DNA of 64,000 nt. It comes from Aquimonas sp044377145. Its GTDB lineage: Bacteria; Pseudomonadota; Gammaproteobacteria; Xanthomonadales; Xanthomonadaceae. Location: assembly GCF_044377145.1 (NCBI RefSeq), contig NZ_JBILJQ010000019.1, forward strand, positions 1 to 64,000. The letters run 5' to 3'. Of the stretch, positions 9,201 to 17,391 are shown piece by piece. A model generated the notes under the pieces. The model was given only the letters and a program-made list of their open reading frames with translations. It made no database searches and was not told where the DNA came from. A program made the position numbers and the translations under genes. Numbering within the stretch: position 1 is the stretch's first letter; every line of letters begins with the position of its first letter.

Positions 9201-9476
9201 CGGCGGCTGGACGCAGTGCTCGCTGTTGGCCGGGTTCGCCAGCTGCCAATTGCCGCCGCTGCTGCGGTTCTTCTCACCGGCCCGCCAGCAGCGCTTCTCG
9301 AACTCATTCAGCGGCCACTGCGCCAGCAGCAGGGCCTCGCGCAGACTGAGGTTGTCGTCCTGCGCGAGATCCCAGCCCGCCGAGTTCACCCGCAGCTCGC
9401 CGGCCTGCGCCGCCGACACCGCCCATAAGCAGGCGGCAAGTGCCATGCCACTTTGCCACCCCGTCCACGCCGCCAT
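6273..9476 (-). CDS. Large secreted parallel beta-helix protein with FxNGFE tail
   Basis: 1067 residues. A signal peptide (MALAACLWAVSAAQA, residues 11-25) is followed by a CSLREA-like segment (NLSLREALL) and then about 800 residues of right-handed beta-helix repeats. Each turn is roughly 22-30 residues, with recurrent N-x-I/L-x-G-N, GVLIEG and GDGI(R/E)L elements, as in NosD/pectate-lyase-like folds. The C-terminal 100 residues form a separate Cys-containing domain (YAAACAPGG, LGNCVSDPAEIF) ending IFSNGFESS. Extracellular or surface location is likely. It lies 86 bases downstream of the TPR kinase on the same strand and may be co-transcribed with it. No catalytic site is recognisable, so enzyme versus adhesin is open. 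Confidence 0.85.
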   Translation of the reverse strand: MAAWTGWQSGMALAACLWAVSAAQAGELRVNSAGWDLAQDDNLSLREALLLAQWPLNEFEKRCWRAGEKNRSSGGNWQLANPANSEHCVQPPSCVTSSATCLWVLASLPSYGVGLDHADTLRIDANIGPAQPTAPIFLRSDDRLLGQRPDGQRLQIDGSQLPGSFQALLQIAGTNALIEQVEVYASPTAGIAVTGNGSRIEASFVRNNAGAGIRLLPKQGGPAPFSPRDVTVGSADPGRGNFIVGNGGDGVLLEAVATESGFSHNNKFFANFISGSGSSGIAVFHSRGNSIGDAGLGNEIQSSAGLAGVFIEGENADDNRIAGNLIGVTSGANGNGHGVLILGGADAALIGGSGALANRILGNRGHGIQLIGPDSFDHQILDNAIGASGSTTLGNGGDGIRLQNGVGNVLIRGNTLVRSGYPTALAADAGWGVRIEGPISRFNRVQQNSIGLLGTTAAGNRRGGLAVLDGSESTSVGGAVLGNTIGSNEGPGVLIEGALTAATQLEHNRIGFAVDGGSLSRPNAGSGVLIRGGARDSVIGEGDGSPADSTRRNWISGNARDGIEVLGEASDGVRIRNNYLGTEIVGLGALGNSRNGLYVQDADGIVIERNLISANGNDGIKLEGAVAGAQIQGNGIGLNADRDGVLGNAASGIALLSGPTDTVIGATAANWIGGSGGSGVYIEGAATLRTQVRGNYIGGSGVRAFGNQGSGVFIGGGSSQNLLRGNLLLANGVAGVDLNNADANTLAANFVGAVAAGDVFPNPRGIRVYAGSAGNVIGGSDVADRNYITAGSFYGIGLFNMGTNANRVENNWIGELLGGAPAGVQGPGVLIQEGAQFNEIRANLIAWSLGPGVWIRNLGTLTRDNEVLGNTVRNGVVEGVRISDGASFNQIGGESTGEANQIRDNDGAGIVVSGGDGNALWGNGLMFNEGPAIDLGGDGATANDAGDVDTGPNRLQNFPQLGALIRDASSTRVSYQLDSAPNRSYRIELYGYAAACAPGGSGQGLRALVQNVQTGADGRASGELQLPIRLPGLVSATATDLVTLDTSELGNCVSDPAEIFSNGFESS

Positions 9477-9562
9477 CGTCCGCTCCGCATCGCCGAGGCA
9501 TCAGCGCCCCTGACTGCACCCACGGAATGCGCCGACGAATCCCGCCAGGTGTTTCGAGTGCG

Positions 9563-11902
9563 TCATCGGTTTTCGAGCGCTTCGCGCAGGGCGTCCAGCT
9601 CGCGCCTCAGGTTCGCATTGGCGTGGCCGCTGCGCGCGGCGCGGGCTTCGGCTTCGGTCAATGCAGCGCGGGCTTCGTCGTGGCGGCCGAGCTGAACCAG
9701 CAGGCGTGCAGGTTTGATCGCGCGGCTGCCGTCGTCGGGCGGCAGCGCAGTGGTGCGTTCGCGCTCGACTCGGCCCATGCGCGCGTAGGCGGCCAAAGCG
9801 TCATCGCTGCGGCCCAGCGCGGCATAGGCATCGCCAAGTGCGCCCAGGGTGTTGGGGCTGCCGAGGTCGTCTTCGGGCGCAGCGGCGGCGTAGAACGCGA
9901 CAGCCGGTTCCAGCGCTTCGACAGCTTCGGCAGCGCGCTGCGCGGCGAGCAGGCCGGCGCCCTTCCAGGTCAACAGCAGGGCCACGCGTGGATGCGCCTC
10001 ACCCCACAGCGTGCGCGCGGTGATGAGCAGATCGTCGAGGACTGCGATCTGTTCGGCGTAGCGGCCGTGGTTGTAGAGCGCGCTGGCGTAGCCGTTGCCA
10101 GCTTGCACGCTGCGCGGATGCGCCTCGCCCAGGGCCGCCTTGAGCGTGCGCCAGGCGCGCGCGCTGGCGACCAGCCCGCCGTCGATGTCGCCTTGAGCAT
10201 TGAGACTCATCGCCAGCAGTACGCGGCCCATGCCCGATTCGACGCTGTGCTCGCCCAGTCGTGCATCGGATTCGGCCAGGTGCGCGTGCAGCGCCCCTGC
10301 TGCATCGGCATAGCGACCGATACCGAACAGCAGGCTGGCGCGAAACCGCTGCAGACGCAGCCGTCGCGCTGCTTCGCCCGGCAGCGTGGACAGCCGCGCG
10401 ATCGCGCCATCGAACAGCGGCAGGGCGCGGGCCGAATCGCTGTAGTCCAAGCTGTAGGCGAGCTCACCTTCGGCGTCGGACAGTGCCGCCGGGTCGTCGT
10501 TGGCCGCGCGCAGCAGCGGCACTGCGGCTTCGAGCAGGTTACGGGCCTGGCCGAATTCGCTGCGCTCGATGCGGATCGCGCCGAGCCGGGCCAGCAGGGC
10601 GCCGCGCAGGGCGGGCGACATCGAGTCGTCGTCGCGCAGGCGCTCGGCGCCGATGTTCAGCGCATCCTCGACCGTCGGAATCCGGCCGCGATGTTCGCCC
10701 GGCTCCGCCTTGCCCAGCAGCTCGCCGAGAAAGTCGAGCGCGGAGGCGCTGCGCTCGGATTCCCGGCGTGCGAGCGCCGCCTCGCGTTCCGCGCGTGCCG
10801 CTGCATCGAGCGCGGCGCCGCGCTGCTGCAGCAGGCCAGCACCGAGTGCGATCAAGGCCGCGCAGGCCACAGTTCCGAGGCCGCTGGCCAACGGGTGCCG
10901 GCGCACCAGCTTGCGCAGGCGGTAGCCCACGCCGCCGCCCCACGCGGCCAGCGGTCGATGCTCGAGCCAGGCGCTGAGGTCATCGGCGAACGCATCCACG
11001 CTGGGGTAGCGGTGCTCTGGACGCGGCGCGCAGGCACGCGCCGCAATCGCGCGGAGTTCGGCATCCGCCATCATCGGCAGCCGGGCATCGATGCGCGGGT
11101 CTTGCGCTGACGCGAAGCCGTCGGAGGCGTTCTCAACCCGTCGTGTCCGGTCCGCTCGCGAGTCAGGCACGGCAGGCGATTCCGTGCGCGCGAGGGACAC
11201 AAGGATCAGGCCGAGCTGGTAGAGGTCGCTGGCGGTCGAGAGGTGTTCGCCGCGGCGTTGCTCGGGGCTGGCCCACGCCGGCGTGAAGCCCGATGGCGGC
11301 GACTGCGGCGTGTTCTGCAGCAGGCGGGCGATGCCGAAGTCGAGCAGCTTCAGCTGCCCCGCGCGATCGATCATCACATTGGATGGCTTCAGGTCTCCGT
11401 GCACCACCAGCTGGCGGTGGGCGAAGGCCAGCGCGGCGCACAGCGGCAGCAGCAGACGCACGCGCGCGCGCAGATCGAGGCCGAGCTCAAGCACATGCGC
11501 ATCGAGGCGAAGGCCGTCGACAAACTCCATCGCAAACCAGGCGAGCCCCTGCTCACTGCAGCCGCCGTCGATCAGCCGGGCGATGTGCGGATGATCCAGC
11601 CCGGCCAGCAGGCTGCGCTCCCGCGACAGCAGGGCGCCGGCATCGGTCAGCGCGAGTGCACTGATCCATTTGAGCGCGACCCGCTGTTCGAACGCACCGT
11701 CCGCGCGCCGCGCCAGCCAGACCACGCCCATGCCGCCACGACCGAGTTCGCGTTCGAGGGCGAAGGGACCGAGTCGGTCGCCGGGCTGCGGGTCCAGGGC
11801 TGGACCGAGGCTCGCCAGCAGGCGATGGCCCAATGCGCCGGAGAGCGCGCCGCCCGGCACCAGAAAGCTGTCATTGGTGATGGGTTCGTCGGCGCCCGTC
11901 AT
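9563..11902 (-). CDS. Transmembrane Ser/Thr protein kinase with TPR repeats
   Basis: 779 residues. The kinase domain spans about 45-310: glycine loop LGRGGMGVV (53-61), lysine K78 in VALKW, HGDLKPSN catalytic loop with D170 and K172 (HGD rather than HRD), DFG at 188-190, SPEQ at 212-215. One transmembrane helix lies at about 338-358, followed by a short coiled coil and then TPR-like helical repeats to the C-terminus, which would be on the far side of the inner membrane. The start lies 2 bases after the stop of the ECF sigma factor, so the two are one transcription unit. Family knowledge: such kinases are often paired with this sigma class; target proteins are unknown. Confidence 0.9.
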   Translation of the reverse strand: MTGADEPITNDSFLVPGGALSGALGHRLLASLGPALDPQPGDRLGPFALERELGRGGMGVVWLARRADGAFEQRVALKWISALALTDAGALLSRERSLLAGLDHPHIARLIDGGCSEQGLAWFAMEFVDGLRLDAHVLELGLDLRARVRLLLPLCAALAFAHRQLVVHGDLKPSNVMIDRAGQLKLLDFGIARLLQNTPQSPPSGFTPAWASPEQRRGEHLSTASDLYQLGLILVSLARTESPAVPDSRADRTRRVENASDGFASAQDPRIDARLPMMADAELRAIAARACAPRPEHRYPSVDAFADDLSAWLEHRPLAAWGGGVGYRLRKLVRRHPLASGLGTVACAALIALGAGLLQQRGAALDAAARAEREAALARRESERSASALDFLGELLGKAEPGEHRGRIPTVEDALNIGAERLRDDDSMSPALRGALLARLGAIRIERSEFGQARNLLEAAVPLLRAANDDPAALSDAEGELAYSLDYSDSARALPLFDGAIARLSTLPGEAARRLRLQRFRASLLFGIGRYADAAGALHAHLAESDARLGEHSVESGMGRVLLAMSLNAQGDIDGGLVASARAWRTLKAALGEAHPRSVQAGNGYASALYNHGRYAEQIAVLDDLLITARTLWGEAHPRVALLLTWKGAGLLAAQRAAEAVEALEPAVAFYAAAAPEDDLGSPNTLGALGDAYAALGRSDDALAAYARMGRVERERTTALPPDDGSRAIKPARLLVQLGRHDEARAALTEAEARAARSGHANANLRRELDALREALENR

Positions 11903-11904
11903 GT

Positions 11905-12462
11905 TCAGGCCAGTTGCTCGCGCAGCCAGGCGCGCGCCTGCTGCCAGTCGCGCTGCACGCTGCGCTCGCCGATGCCCAGGGCTTCAGCTGTCTCGGGTTC
12001 GGTCAGGCCCGCGAAGTAGCGGCACTCCACCACCTGCGCCTGCCGCGGCTCGCGCTCCGCCAAGCGGCGCAAGGCCTCATCAATGGCCAGCAGGTGTTCG
12101 GCCTCGCGCGCTTCGGCGATGTCGATGCCGTCCAGCGGCTGGCCGCGCTCGCCGCTGCCGCGCTTCTCGCTGAGCCGTTCGCGCGCGAAGTCGACCACCA
12201 CCTGGCGCATCACCCGCGCCGCGAGTGCGAAAAAATGACCGCGGTCGCGCACTTCGCCCGCGTGCCCATGCAGGCGCAGAAAGGCCTCGTGCACCAGCCC
12301 GGTGGTGTCGAGCGTGCGCTGCGGCTCGCCCGCCAACTGCCGATGCGCCAGCCGCCGCAGCTCCGCATACACACCGGCAAACGCCTGCCTCAATGCCTCG
12401 CCGTCACCGGCGCGGGCGCGGGCCAGCCACTGCGTGAGCGCGGAATCAGGGGGCACGGACAT
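11905..12462 (-). CDS. ECF-type sigma factor, kinase-linked class
   Basis: 185 residues from the ATG at 12462; the frame is open much further upstream but that part is low-complexity and not sigma-like. Region 2 is visible as YAELRRLAHRQL, LVHEAFLRL and HFFALAARVMRQVVVDFAR; region 4 as VECRYFAGLTEPETAEALGI followed by a recognition helix with SVQRDWQQARAWL. This is the sigma-70 subfamily (TIGR02999-like) that commonly sits with TPR Ser/Thr kinases instead of a classical anti-sigma factor. Stop and kinase start are 2 bases apart. It likely directs RNA polymerase to genes controlled by the kinase, perhaps including the downstream beta-helix gene. Confidence 0.9.
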   Translation of the reverse strand: MSVPPDSALTQWLARARAGDGEALRQAFAGVYAELRRLAHRQLAGEPQRTLDTTGLVHEAFLRLHGHAGEVRDRGHFFALAARVMRQVVVDFARERLSEKRGSGERGQPLDGIDIAEAREAEHLLAIDEALRRLAEREPRQAQVVECRYFAGLTEPETAEALGIGERSVQRDWQQARAWLREQLA

Positions 12463-12858
12463 GCGCTGATTCTGCCTCGGCGCGTGCGTGCCTGCAGGGC
12501 GAGTTCGACCGCGCCTGACGAGCGAAGTCGGCACCGCAGTGCAAACCGATGCGCCCAAGCCGCGGGATGCGAAGGCGAGTGAGGCGCCTACGGAAGAGCG
12601 TTGGGCCGGAACACAAGGCGTTGATGTGGTGATTGCGGCGGAGTTCCCTCTGGCGACGCAGCGCCTTGAGGGAGATCGATGCTGCCGTGGCGGCGTGTCG
12701 CTGGGCTTGCTGCCCTTGCTGGAGCACGTATGCGATCCGTACGCGCAGGCGATCATCACACTGGGGCGCGAGGCAACTCTGGCCGCGTCAGGCATCAGTC
12801 TTCCCGAACGCAGCGTCGACGGTGGCTGTTCGGGCTCCCGTCGGCTGAGTTCCGGTGC
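12463..12858. other. Intergenic stretch upstream of the sigma factor
   Basis: About 400 bases with no recognisable gene. It should contain the promoter of the sigma factor-kinase unit. Long frames cross it on both strands, but their translations do not resemble known proteins. No clear hairpin terminator seen. Confidence 0.45.
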
Positions 12859-13197
12859 TCAGTCGCGCAGCTGCGCCAGTACGCTGCAGGCCTCGCCGTA
12901 CCACTTGGCCGCCCGGTCCACATGGTTGCCGTGGCTGCGCAGGTGCCAGCGGTTGCGGTACTTCGTCGATTTCGATGCGTCGTACACGTCGCCGCTGTTG
13001 TAGGCGGCAGCGACCAGGATCGGGTTCAGGCCGGTCTTCGCGAGGCGGCTCGCGATCTCTGCGCAGCCGATAGGGATGTTGATCGCTGGCGTGCAGCCGT
13101 CGATGGCTTCGGCGACACGGCGGGCCGCGGACCTTGCTGCGGTTGCCCAGCGTTGCTGGTGCGTCCAGAGCGTCACGTGTCCCACTCGCTTGTGCAT
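12859..13197 (-). pseudogene. C-terminal remnant of a lytic transglycosylase/muramidase-like protein
   Basis: The 112-residue frame carries a motif familiar from the C-terminal part of phage-type or SLT-like peptidoglycan hydrolases: INIPIGCAEIASRLAKTGLN, ILVAAAYNSG, NRWHLRSHGNHVDRAAKWYG. The part upstream of residue 34 (before 13098) is not family-like, and the catalytic glutamate region is missing. It begins 3 bases downstream of the DUF2306 gene end. I read it as a truncated gene, but a small functional domain protein cannot be excluded. Confidence 0.5.
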
Positions 13198-13200
13198 CCG

Positions 13201-13998
13201 CTACAGCCGCGGAGCCCACATGAACAGCCACGCGGCGAGCCCCCCGGCGGCGGTGAGCACGGCCGCCAGGCCCAGCGCTGCCGCGACCGTGTAGCGAAGC
13301 CACGCGTGCTGTCCGCGCTGAGCTGCGAAGTAGAACTCCAGCAGCGTCAAGGGCAGCAGCCAGCTCAGCAGGCTGACTGCGAGGAAGACGGGGCCGTCGA
13401 CATCAAGCTGGCGCCCCATCGCCGCCAGCAGCATGCCCGTCAGCACCATGCCAAGGCGAAGGAACCACACACCATTGACCAGCAGAAAGGCGCGCAGCGC
13501 ATGGCGGCGGTGGGCGGCGAAGTCGCGCCTGCGCGCTGCGCGCCAGGTGAGGGTGAGGGCGATCAGGATCAGGACGCCGTTGGCGCTGGTCGACAGCGCG
13601 CTGCCGAGGTTGAGCTGCGAGCCGCGGATCCAGGTCAAGTAGAAGCCGCTCAGGGTGACGATCAATGCGCTCAGCAGGAACACGCGACCGTTCCAGCGGT
13701 GCAGCGCCGGCCAGCGCTGGCGGATCGGCGGCAGCAGCTGCAGCAGGCCAGACACGGTCATCAGCGCGCCCAACAGCAGGTGGGCGATCAACTGGGCGTT
13801 GCCCAGCGTGTCGCCGGGCTGATAGCCGGTCAGATGCGGCTTGTCGTTCAAGCCCGGCAGGTCGCCGGCGGCAAGGCGTGGCAGCACGAAGCCGAAGATG
13901 AAGGCGGCGAACGCGGCCTGGCCGGCGGCAGCGCCGAGGAACCACAGTGCGGCGGCGCGCGACAGCGGGCGATGGCCTGTCGTCGGGGTAGGGGGCAT
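13201..13998 (-). CDS. DUF2306-family multi-pass membrane protein
   Basis: 265 residues from the ATG at 13998, which has GGAGA about 7 bases upstream; the longer frame to 14136 is not used because it adds non-membrane residues. About seven or eight hydrophobic segments are visible, among them AALWFLGAAAGQAAFAAFIF, LIAHLLLGALMTVSGLLQLL, VFLLSALIVTLSGFYLTW and FLAVSLLSWLLPLTLLEF. HR(W/A) motifs between helices (ALHRWNGR, FAAHRRHALRAF) match DUF2306. Function is unknown. It is divergent from an AraC-type regulator with its own membrane domain, which likely controls it. Confidence 0.8.
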   Translation of the reverse strand: MPPTPTTGHRPLSRAAALWFLGAAAGQAAFAAFIFGFVLPRLAAGDLPGLNDKPHLTGYQPGDTLGNAQLIAHLLLGALMTVSGLLQLLPPIRQRWPALHRWNGRVFLLSALIVTLSGFYLTWIRGSQLNLGSALSTSANGVLILIALTLTWRAARRRDFAAHRRHALRAFLLVNGVWFLRLGMVLTGMLLAAMGRQLDVDGPVFLAVSLLSWLLPLTLLEFYFAAQRGQHAWLRYTVAAALGLAAVLTAAGGLAAWLFMWAPRL

Positions 13999-14186
13999 GC
14001 GGGTCTCCGTAGTGTCCTGGTGCAGCCGACACTGGCCGATCGGCATGGGCGCGTCCTGCCGTTTCGCGAATCGGCCAGTCGAATGCGGATCCGGCGATTG
14101 CCGGTGGGATCGCCATTCAGTTGCCGCGGCTTGCAAAGCGCGCGGGCGCTGCTCAGGCTTTCGCGATCGGACGGCGGAGCGCGCAC

Positions 14187-15272
14187 ATGGAACTTGTCGA
14201 ACAGGCCTTGACCGGCGTGGTGGTCTCCCTGGCCCTGGCCTCGGTGCTGGTGTTGCTGAGGCGCCCGCGCTCGACGTCCGCCGAGCTGCTGTTCGCGGTG
14301 TTTTGCGGGTCTCTGGCGTTCAGCCTGCTGGCGCCGGCCTGGCACTCCGCACCCGCTTGGGCGCAGCTGGCACTGGCTGTCGGCGGCTGCGCCACCTGCA
14401 ATGCCTACTGGCTGGTGTCGCGCGCACTGTTCCGCGGCGACGGTGGCGTTGGGCCGGCGGAAATCGCAGCGGCAGCGGGGGTGGCCGTGTTGATCGTGGC
14501 CTATCGCGCGCTGAAGGCGGCGGGTGTGGATGGTGTGGCCCTGAGTGGGCTCGGCCAGCTGCTGACGCTCGCCAGCTCCACGGTGCTGGTGCTCGCCTTT
14601 GCCGAGGCATGGCGTGCCTATAGCGAAGCGGATCGCCGCGAGCGCGCGCTGCGCCGTGGATTTATCGTCGTGTATGGCAGCTGCGTTCTACTCGGCACCG
14701 TGTTCGGCGCGATGGCTGAAGTCGACGCCAGCTGGACCGGGGCGCGTCGCCTGGTGGTGCTGTGCTGCGCGCTGTCTATCCTGGTGTTCACCCATGTGGC
14801 GCTGGAGCTGCGGCGTCGCACTGTCGGCTCAGGCTCGGTCGCTGCGCCGTCCGTGGTCGAGAGCACTAAGGTGGCCAGCGCTGAGTGCCAGGCGCTGGCG
14901 GTGGCCCTGGTGCGCGCGATCGAGGTCGACCGACTGTATCGGCAGCCCGAACTCAAGGTGATCGATCTTGCCGGGCACGTGGGCAGCAAGGAGCACCGCG
15001 TCAGTCGCGTGATCAACCAGGTGCTGGGCGCGCCGAACTTCAACCAGTGGGTCAACCGCTATCGCATCGAACACGCCTGCCGGCTGCTGCGGGAGCAACC
15101 GCGACGCAGCGTGCTCGATATCAGCATTGATGCAGGGTTCGGCTCGCTGGGACCTTTCAACCGCGCCTTCAAGGCGGCGACCGGCTGCACGCCGAGCGCA
15201 TGGCGAGCGCAGGGTGGGCAGGCCTCGCAGAGCCCGCTAGCGGCGGGCGATGCCATGCCTTCCGAGTCCTGA
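14187..15272 (+). CDS. Membrane-anchored AraC-family regulator
   Basis: 361 residues from the ATG at 14187 (GGAG just upstream). The N-terminal 210 residues hold about six or seven hydrophobic helices, for example LTGVVVSLALASVLVLL and LVVLCCALSILVFTHVALEL. The C-terminal 110 residues are an AraC DNA-binding domain: KVIDLAGHVGSKEHRVSRVI as the first helix-turn-helix and SVLDISIDAGFGSLGPFNRA as the second, with CTPSAWR at the end. A membrane sensor fused directly to a DNA-binding domain suggests it senses an envelope or lipid-soluble signal. It is divergent from the DUF2306 gene across a 188-base gap. Confidence 0.88.
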   Translation: MELVEQALTGVVVSLALASVLVLLRRPRSTSAELLFAVFCGSLAFSLLAPAWHSAPAWAQLALAVGGCATCNAYWLVSRALFRGDGGVGPAEIAAAAGVAVLIVAYRALKAAGVDGVALSGLGQLLTLASSTVLVLAFAEAWRAYSEADRRERALRRGFIVVYGSCVLLGTVFGAMAEVDASWTGARRLVVLCCALSILVFTHVALELRRRTVGSGSVAAPSVVESTKVASAECQALAVALVRAIEVDRLYRQPELKVIDLAGHVGSKEHRVSRVINQVLGAPNFNQWVNRYRIEHACRLLREQPRRSVLDISIDAGFGSLGPFNRAFKAATGCTPSAWRAQGGQASQSPLAAGDAMPSES

Positions 15273-15448
15273 ACTGCGCAGACCTCGCGCCCAGCTTCTT
15301 GGCAATCGGCCTGCGCCGCAGCTCAATTGCTGCTCATCAGCAGCTGCCTGAAAGTATCGCCGCTGAACAGTGTGCTGGCAGCCGAATGATCGATTGCCGC
15401 GGTCTCCGCTGCACGCGACTTCAGCCCTCGCACGCTTCTCGCAGACGC

Positions 15449-16363
15449 CTATGCGCGCTCCACGATCCATTGCGCCAACCTGGAAACATCCACACCCACC
15501 CCACCGCAGACGACCACGAGTGGCGCTTGGAAAAAGTCGGCGGCGGGGTGGGTACTCAGTGCGACGTGGAGTGCTGCTCCGCACGCGGGCTCGACCAGTG
15601 AGCGGTCCGATTCCGCGAACGCCAGGCAGGCGCGAATCGCGTCTTCGTCGCTGACTACGACGGGGCGCACGTCGTTGGCGGTGGCGCGTTCGAACGCGCC
15701 TTCGCAGACCGCTCGCGCAGCGAGGCTGGTTGCAACGGTATCTACTGTGTCGAGTTCAACGACACGTCCTGCTGCGAGTGCGGCGGCAAGTGAAGCGGCC
15801 CCCGAGGTTTCAACAGCCAGCACGGGCACCTGGATGCCATTGCGTTGCAGACCGTCGATCACTCCGGCGAGAAGCCCGCCGCCGCCAACCGAACAGATGA
15901 CCGAGTCGAACCTACATTGTTCCGTCGCTTCATCGATCAGGGATGCATGCCCATCCCAAAGATCGGGATGGTCGAACGGCGGTACATATGTGGCCGATTG
16001 AGACTCGGCCATTGCCAGGGCATGGTCCCGGGCTTCGGCGTACTGACGGCCGTGTTGAACGACGGCAGCCCCATGGGCTCGTATGCGATCAATCGCCGCT
16101 GGGCTGGTGGTCGATGGAACGACAACCGTGGTCGGTATGCCGAGGGCACGCCCAGCGTAGGCGGCCGCCACACCCGCATTTCCACCGGATGCGCAGACAA
16201 ACCGACTCGCGCCAGCGGCAGCCGCGCGTTGGCACAGAAGGCCGACGCCGCGAATCTTGAACGAGCCCACAGGCTGAACGTATTCCAGCTTCAGGTGAAT
16301 CACTCGGCGGTCGTTGTGCAGGTCTCGACTGACGACGGGCGTACGAAGATGAAGGGGCTTCAT
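15449..16363 (-). CDS. PLP-dependent L-serine/L-threonine dehydratase-like enzyme
   Basis: 304 residues from the ATG at 16363. A fold-type II PLP enzyme: the Schiff-base lysine is K36 in VGSFKIRG, a substrate loop ASGGNAG follows, and the phosphate-binding glycine loop is SVGGGGLLAG. Size and the short C-terminus without an ACT regulatory domain fit serine dehydratase (deaminating serine or threonine to a keto acid plus ammonia) more than the biosynthetic threonine dehydratase IlvA. Alternatives within the family, such as threo-3-hydroxyaspartate dehydratase, cannot be ruled out. It stands alone on its strand, with no obvious operon partner. Confidence 0.85.
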   Translation of the reverse strand: MKPLHLRTPVVSRDLHNDRRVIHLKLEYVQPVGSFKIRGVGLLCQRAAAAGASRFVCASGGNAGVAAAYAGRALGIPTTVVVPSTTSPAAIDRIRAHGAAVVQHGRQYAEARDHALAMAESQSATYVPPFDHPDLWDGHASLIDEATEQCRFDSVICSVGGGGLLAGVIDGLQRNGIQVPVLAVETSGAASLAAALAAGRVVELDTVDTVATSLAARAVCEGAFERATANDVRPVVVSDEDAIRACLAFAESDRSLVEPACGAALHVALSTHPAADFFQAPLVVVCGGVGVDVSRLAQWIVERA

Positions 16364-16645
16364 TGATTTGAGCCAATGTAAGGGAGCAACTGTCGTACCG
16401 GCGATGCGGCTGGCGGGCGAGATACTGACTCGTGCTTTCGGCAGCCTAGTTGCACCGGCCCAGGACGTACTAAGTGTGTAGAACACTGGGCAGAGTACCT
16501 ATCCCGGCCGCGATCGCAGGATCCACTTCAGTTTTCCCGTCGCCGAGCCGCGCCTGCCACCAATGCTCGGGCCAGACCAGTCTGAGTGGTTGGGGCCTTC
16601 AGCACTCCGGCTGGCGTGTGTTCAGGCGCGTACTCAGGCGCGCAC

Positions 16646-17332
16646 TCAGGGCTGGAGCGGCGCCGGCGCCGGCGTGGCGACGGGCGCATCCAGCCGCACC
16701 ACCAGATAGGGCAGGAAGAACTGCGTCACCGGGCCGACAGTCAGCGCGAACACCACGGTGCCGACGCCGACGGTTCCGCCCAGTGCGATGCCGGCCGCCA
16801 GCACGGTGAGTTCGATCAGGGTGCGCACGCGGCGGATCGACCAGCCGCTGCGGCGCGCCAGCCCGGTCATCAGACCATCGCGCGGCCCTGGGCCCAGCTG
16901 CGCGCCCACGTACAGGCCAGTGGCGAAGCCGCAGACAACCACGCCGCCGAGCATGAAGGCGATCTGCGCGGCCCAGCCGGAGGGCGCGCCCAGCAGGGCC
17001 AGTTTGATGTCGGCGAAGGGGCCGAGCAGCAGCGTGTTCGCGACCGTGCCCAGGCCCGGCATCTGGCGCAGCGGAATCCAGGCCAGCAGCACGGCCAGCG
17101 AGGCGATCACGATCACCGTGCCCAGCGACAGCGGCACATGCAGGGCGACGCCGAGATGGAACACATCCCAGGGCGAGGCGCCCAGCGCGCCTTTCACCAT
17201 CAGCGCGATGGCCAGACCGTAGAGCCACAGCCCCAGCAGCAGCCTTAGCAGGCGCTGCGGCAAATACCGGGCCTTGAGTTGATCGAGTGGCCCGAGGTTG
17301 GCCAATCCGGAAACGGGTGCGGTGGTTTTCAT
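16646..17332 (-). CDS. yczE: YczE/YitT-like membrane protein
   Basis: 228 residues from the ATG at 17332. Five to six hydrophobic segments, with YczE-type motifs: GLWLYGLAIALMVKGALGAS near the start, PWDVFHLG, IPLRQMPGLGTVANTLLLG, and LGPGPRDGLMTGLARRSGWS after the fourth helix. Exact transport substrate is unknown. It is divergent from a MocR regulator with about 60 bases between the start codons. Known family context: yczE genes are typically placed beside and controlled by a MocR-type YczR regulator. Confidence 0.85.
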   Translation of the reverse strand: MKTTAPVSGLANLGPLDQLKARYLPQRLLRLLLGLWLYGLAIALMVKGALGASPWDVFHLGVALHVPLSLGTVIVIASLAVLLAWIPLRQMPGLGTVANTLLLGPFADIKLALLGAPSGWAAQIAFMLGGVVVCGFATGLYVGAQLGPGPRDGLMTGLARRSGWSIRRVRTLIELTVLAAGIALGGTVGVGTVVFALTVGPVTQFFLPYLVVRLDAPVATPAPAPLQP

Positions 17333-17346
17333 GGCGCCACGATCTC

Positions 17347-17391
17347 GATAATTGGCCCTTTGATACAGAGCCAATTCTGCGATAGTGGCCC
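17347..17391. promoter_or_regulatory. Candidate MocR (YczR) operator in the yczE/MocR divergent gap
   Basis: The gap contains a perfect 7-bp inverted repeat AATTGGC (17350-17356) / GCCAATT (17370-17376) with a 13-base spacer. It also contains a direct repeat, GATAATTGGCCC (17347-17358) and GATAGTGGCCC (17381-17391), whose GGCCC cores are 33 bases apart, about three helical turns. MocR regulators are known to bind paired direct repeats between the two genes. Operator function is inferred. Confidence 0.6.

Noticed and set aside
9440..11110. 556-codon plus-strand open frame
   Set aside because: Antisense of the TPR kinase; composition typical of a shadow frame.
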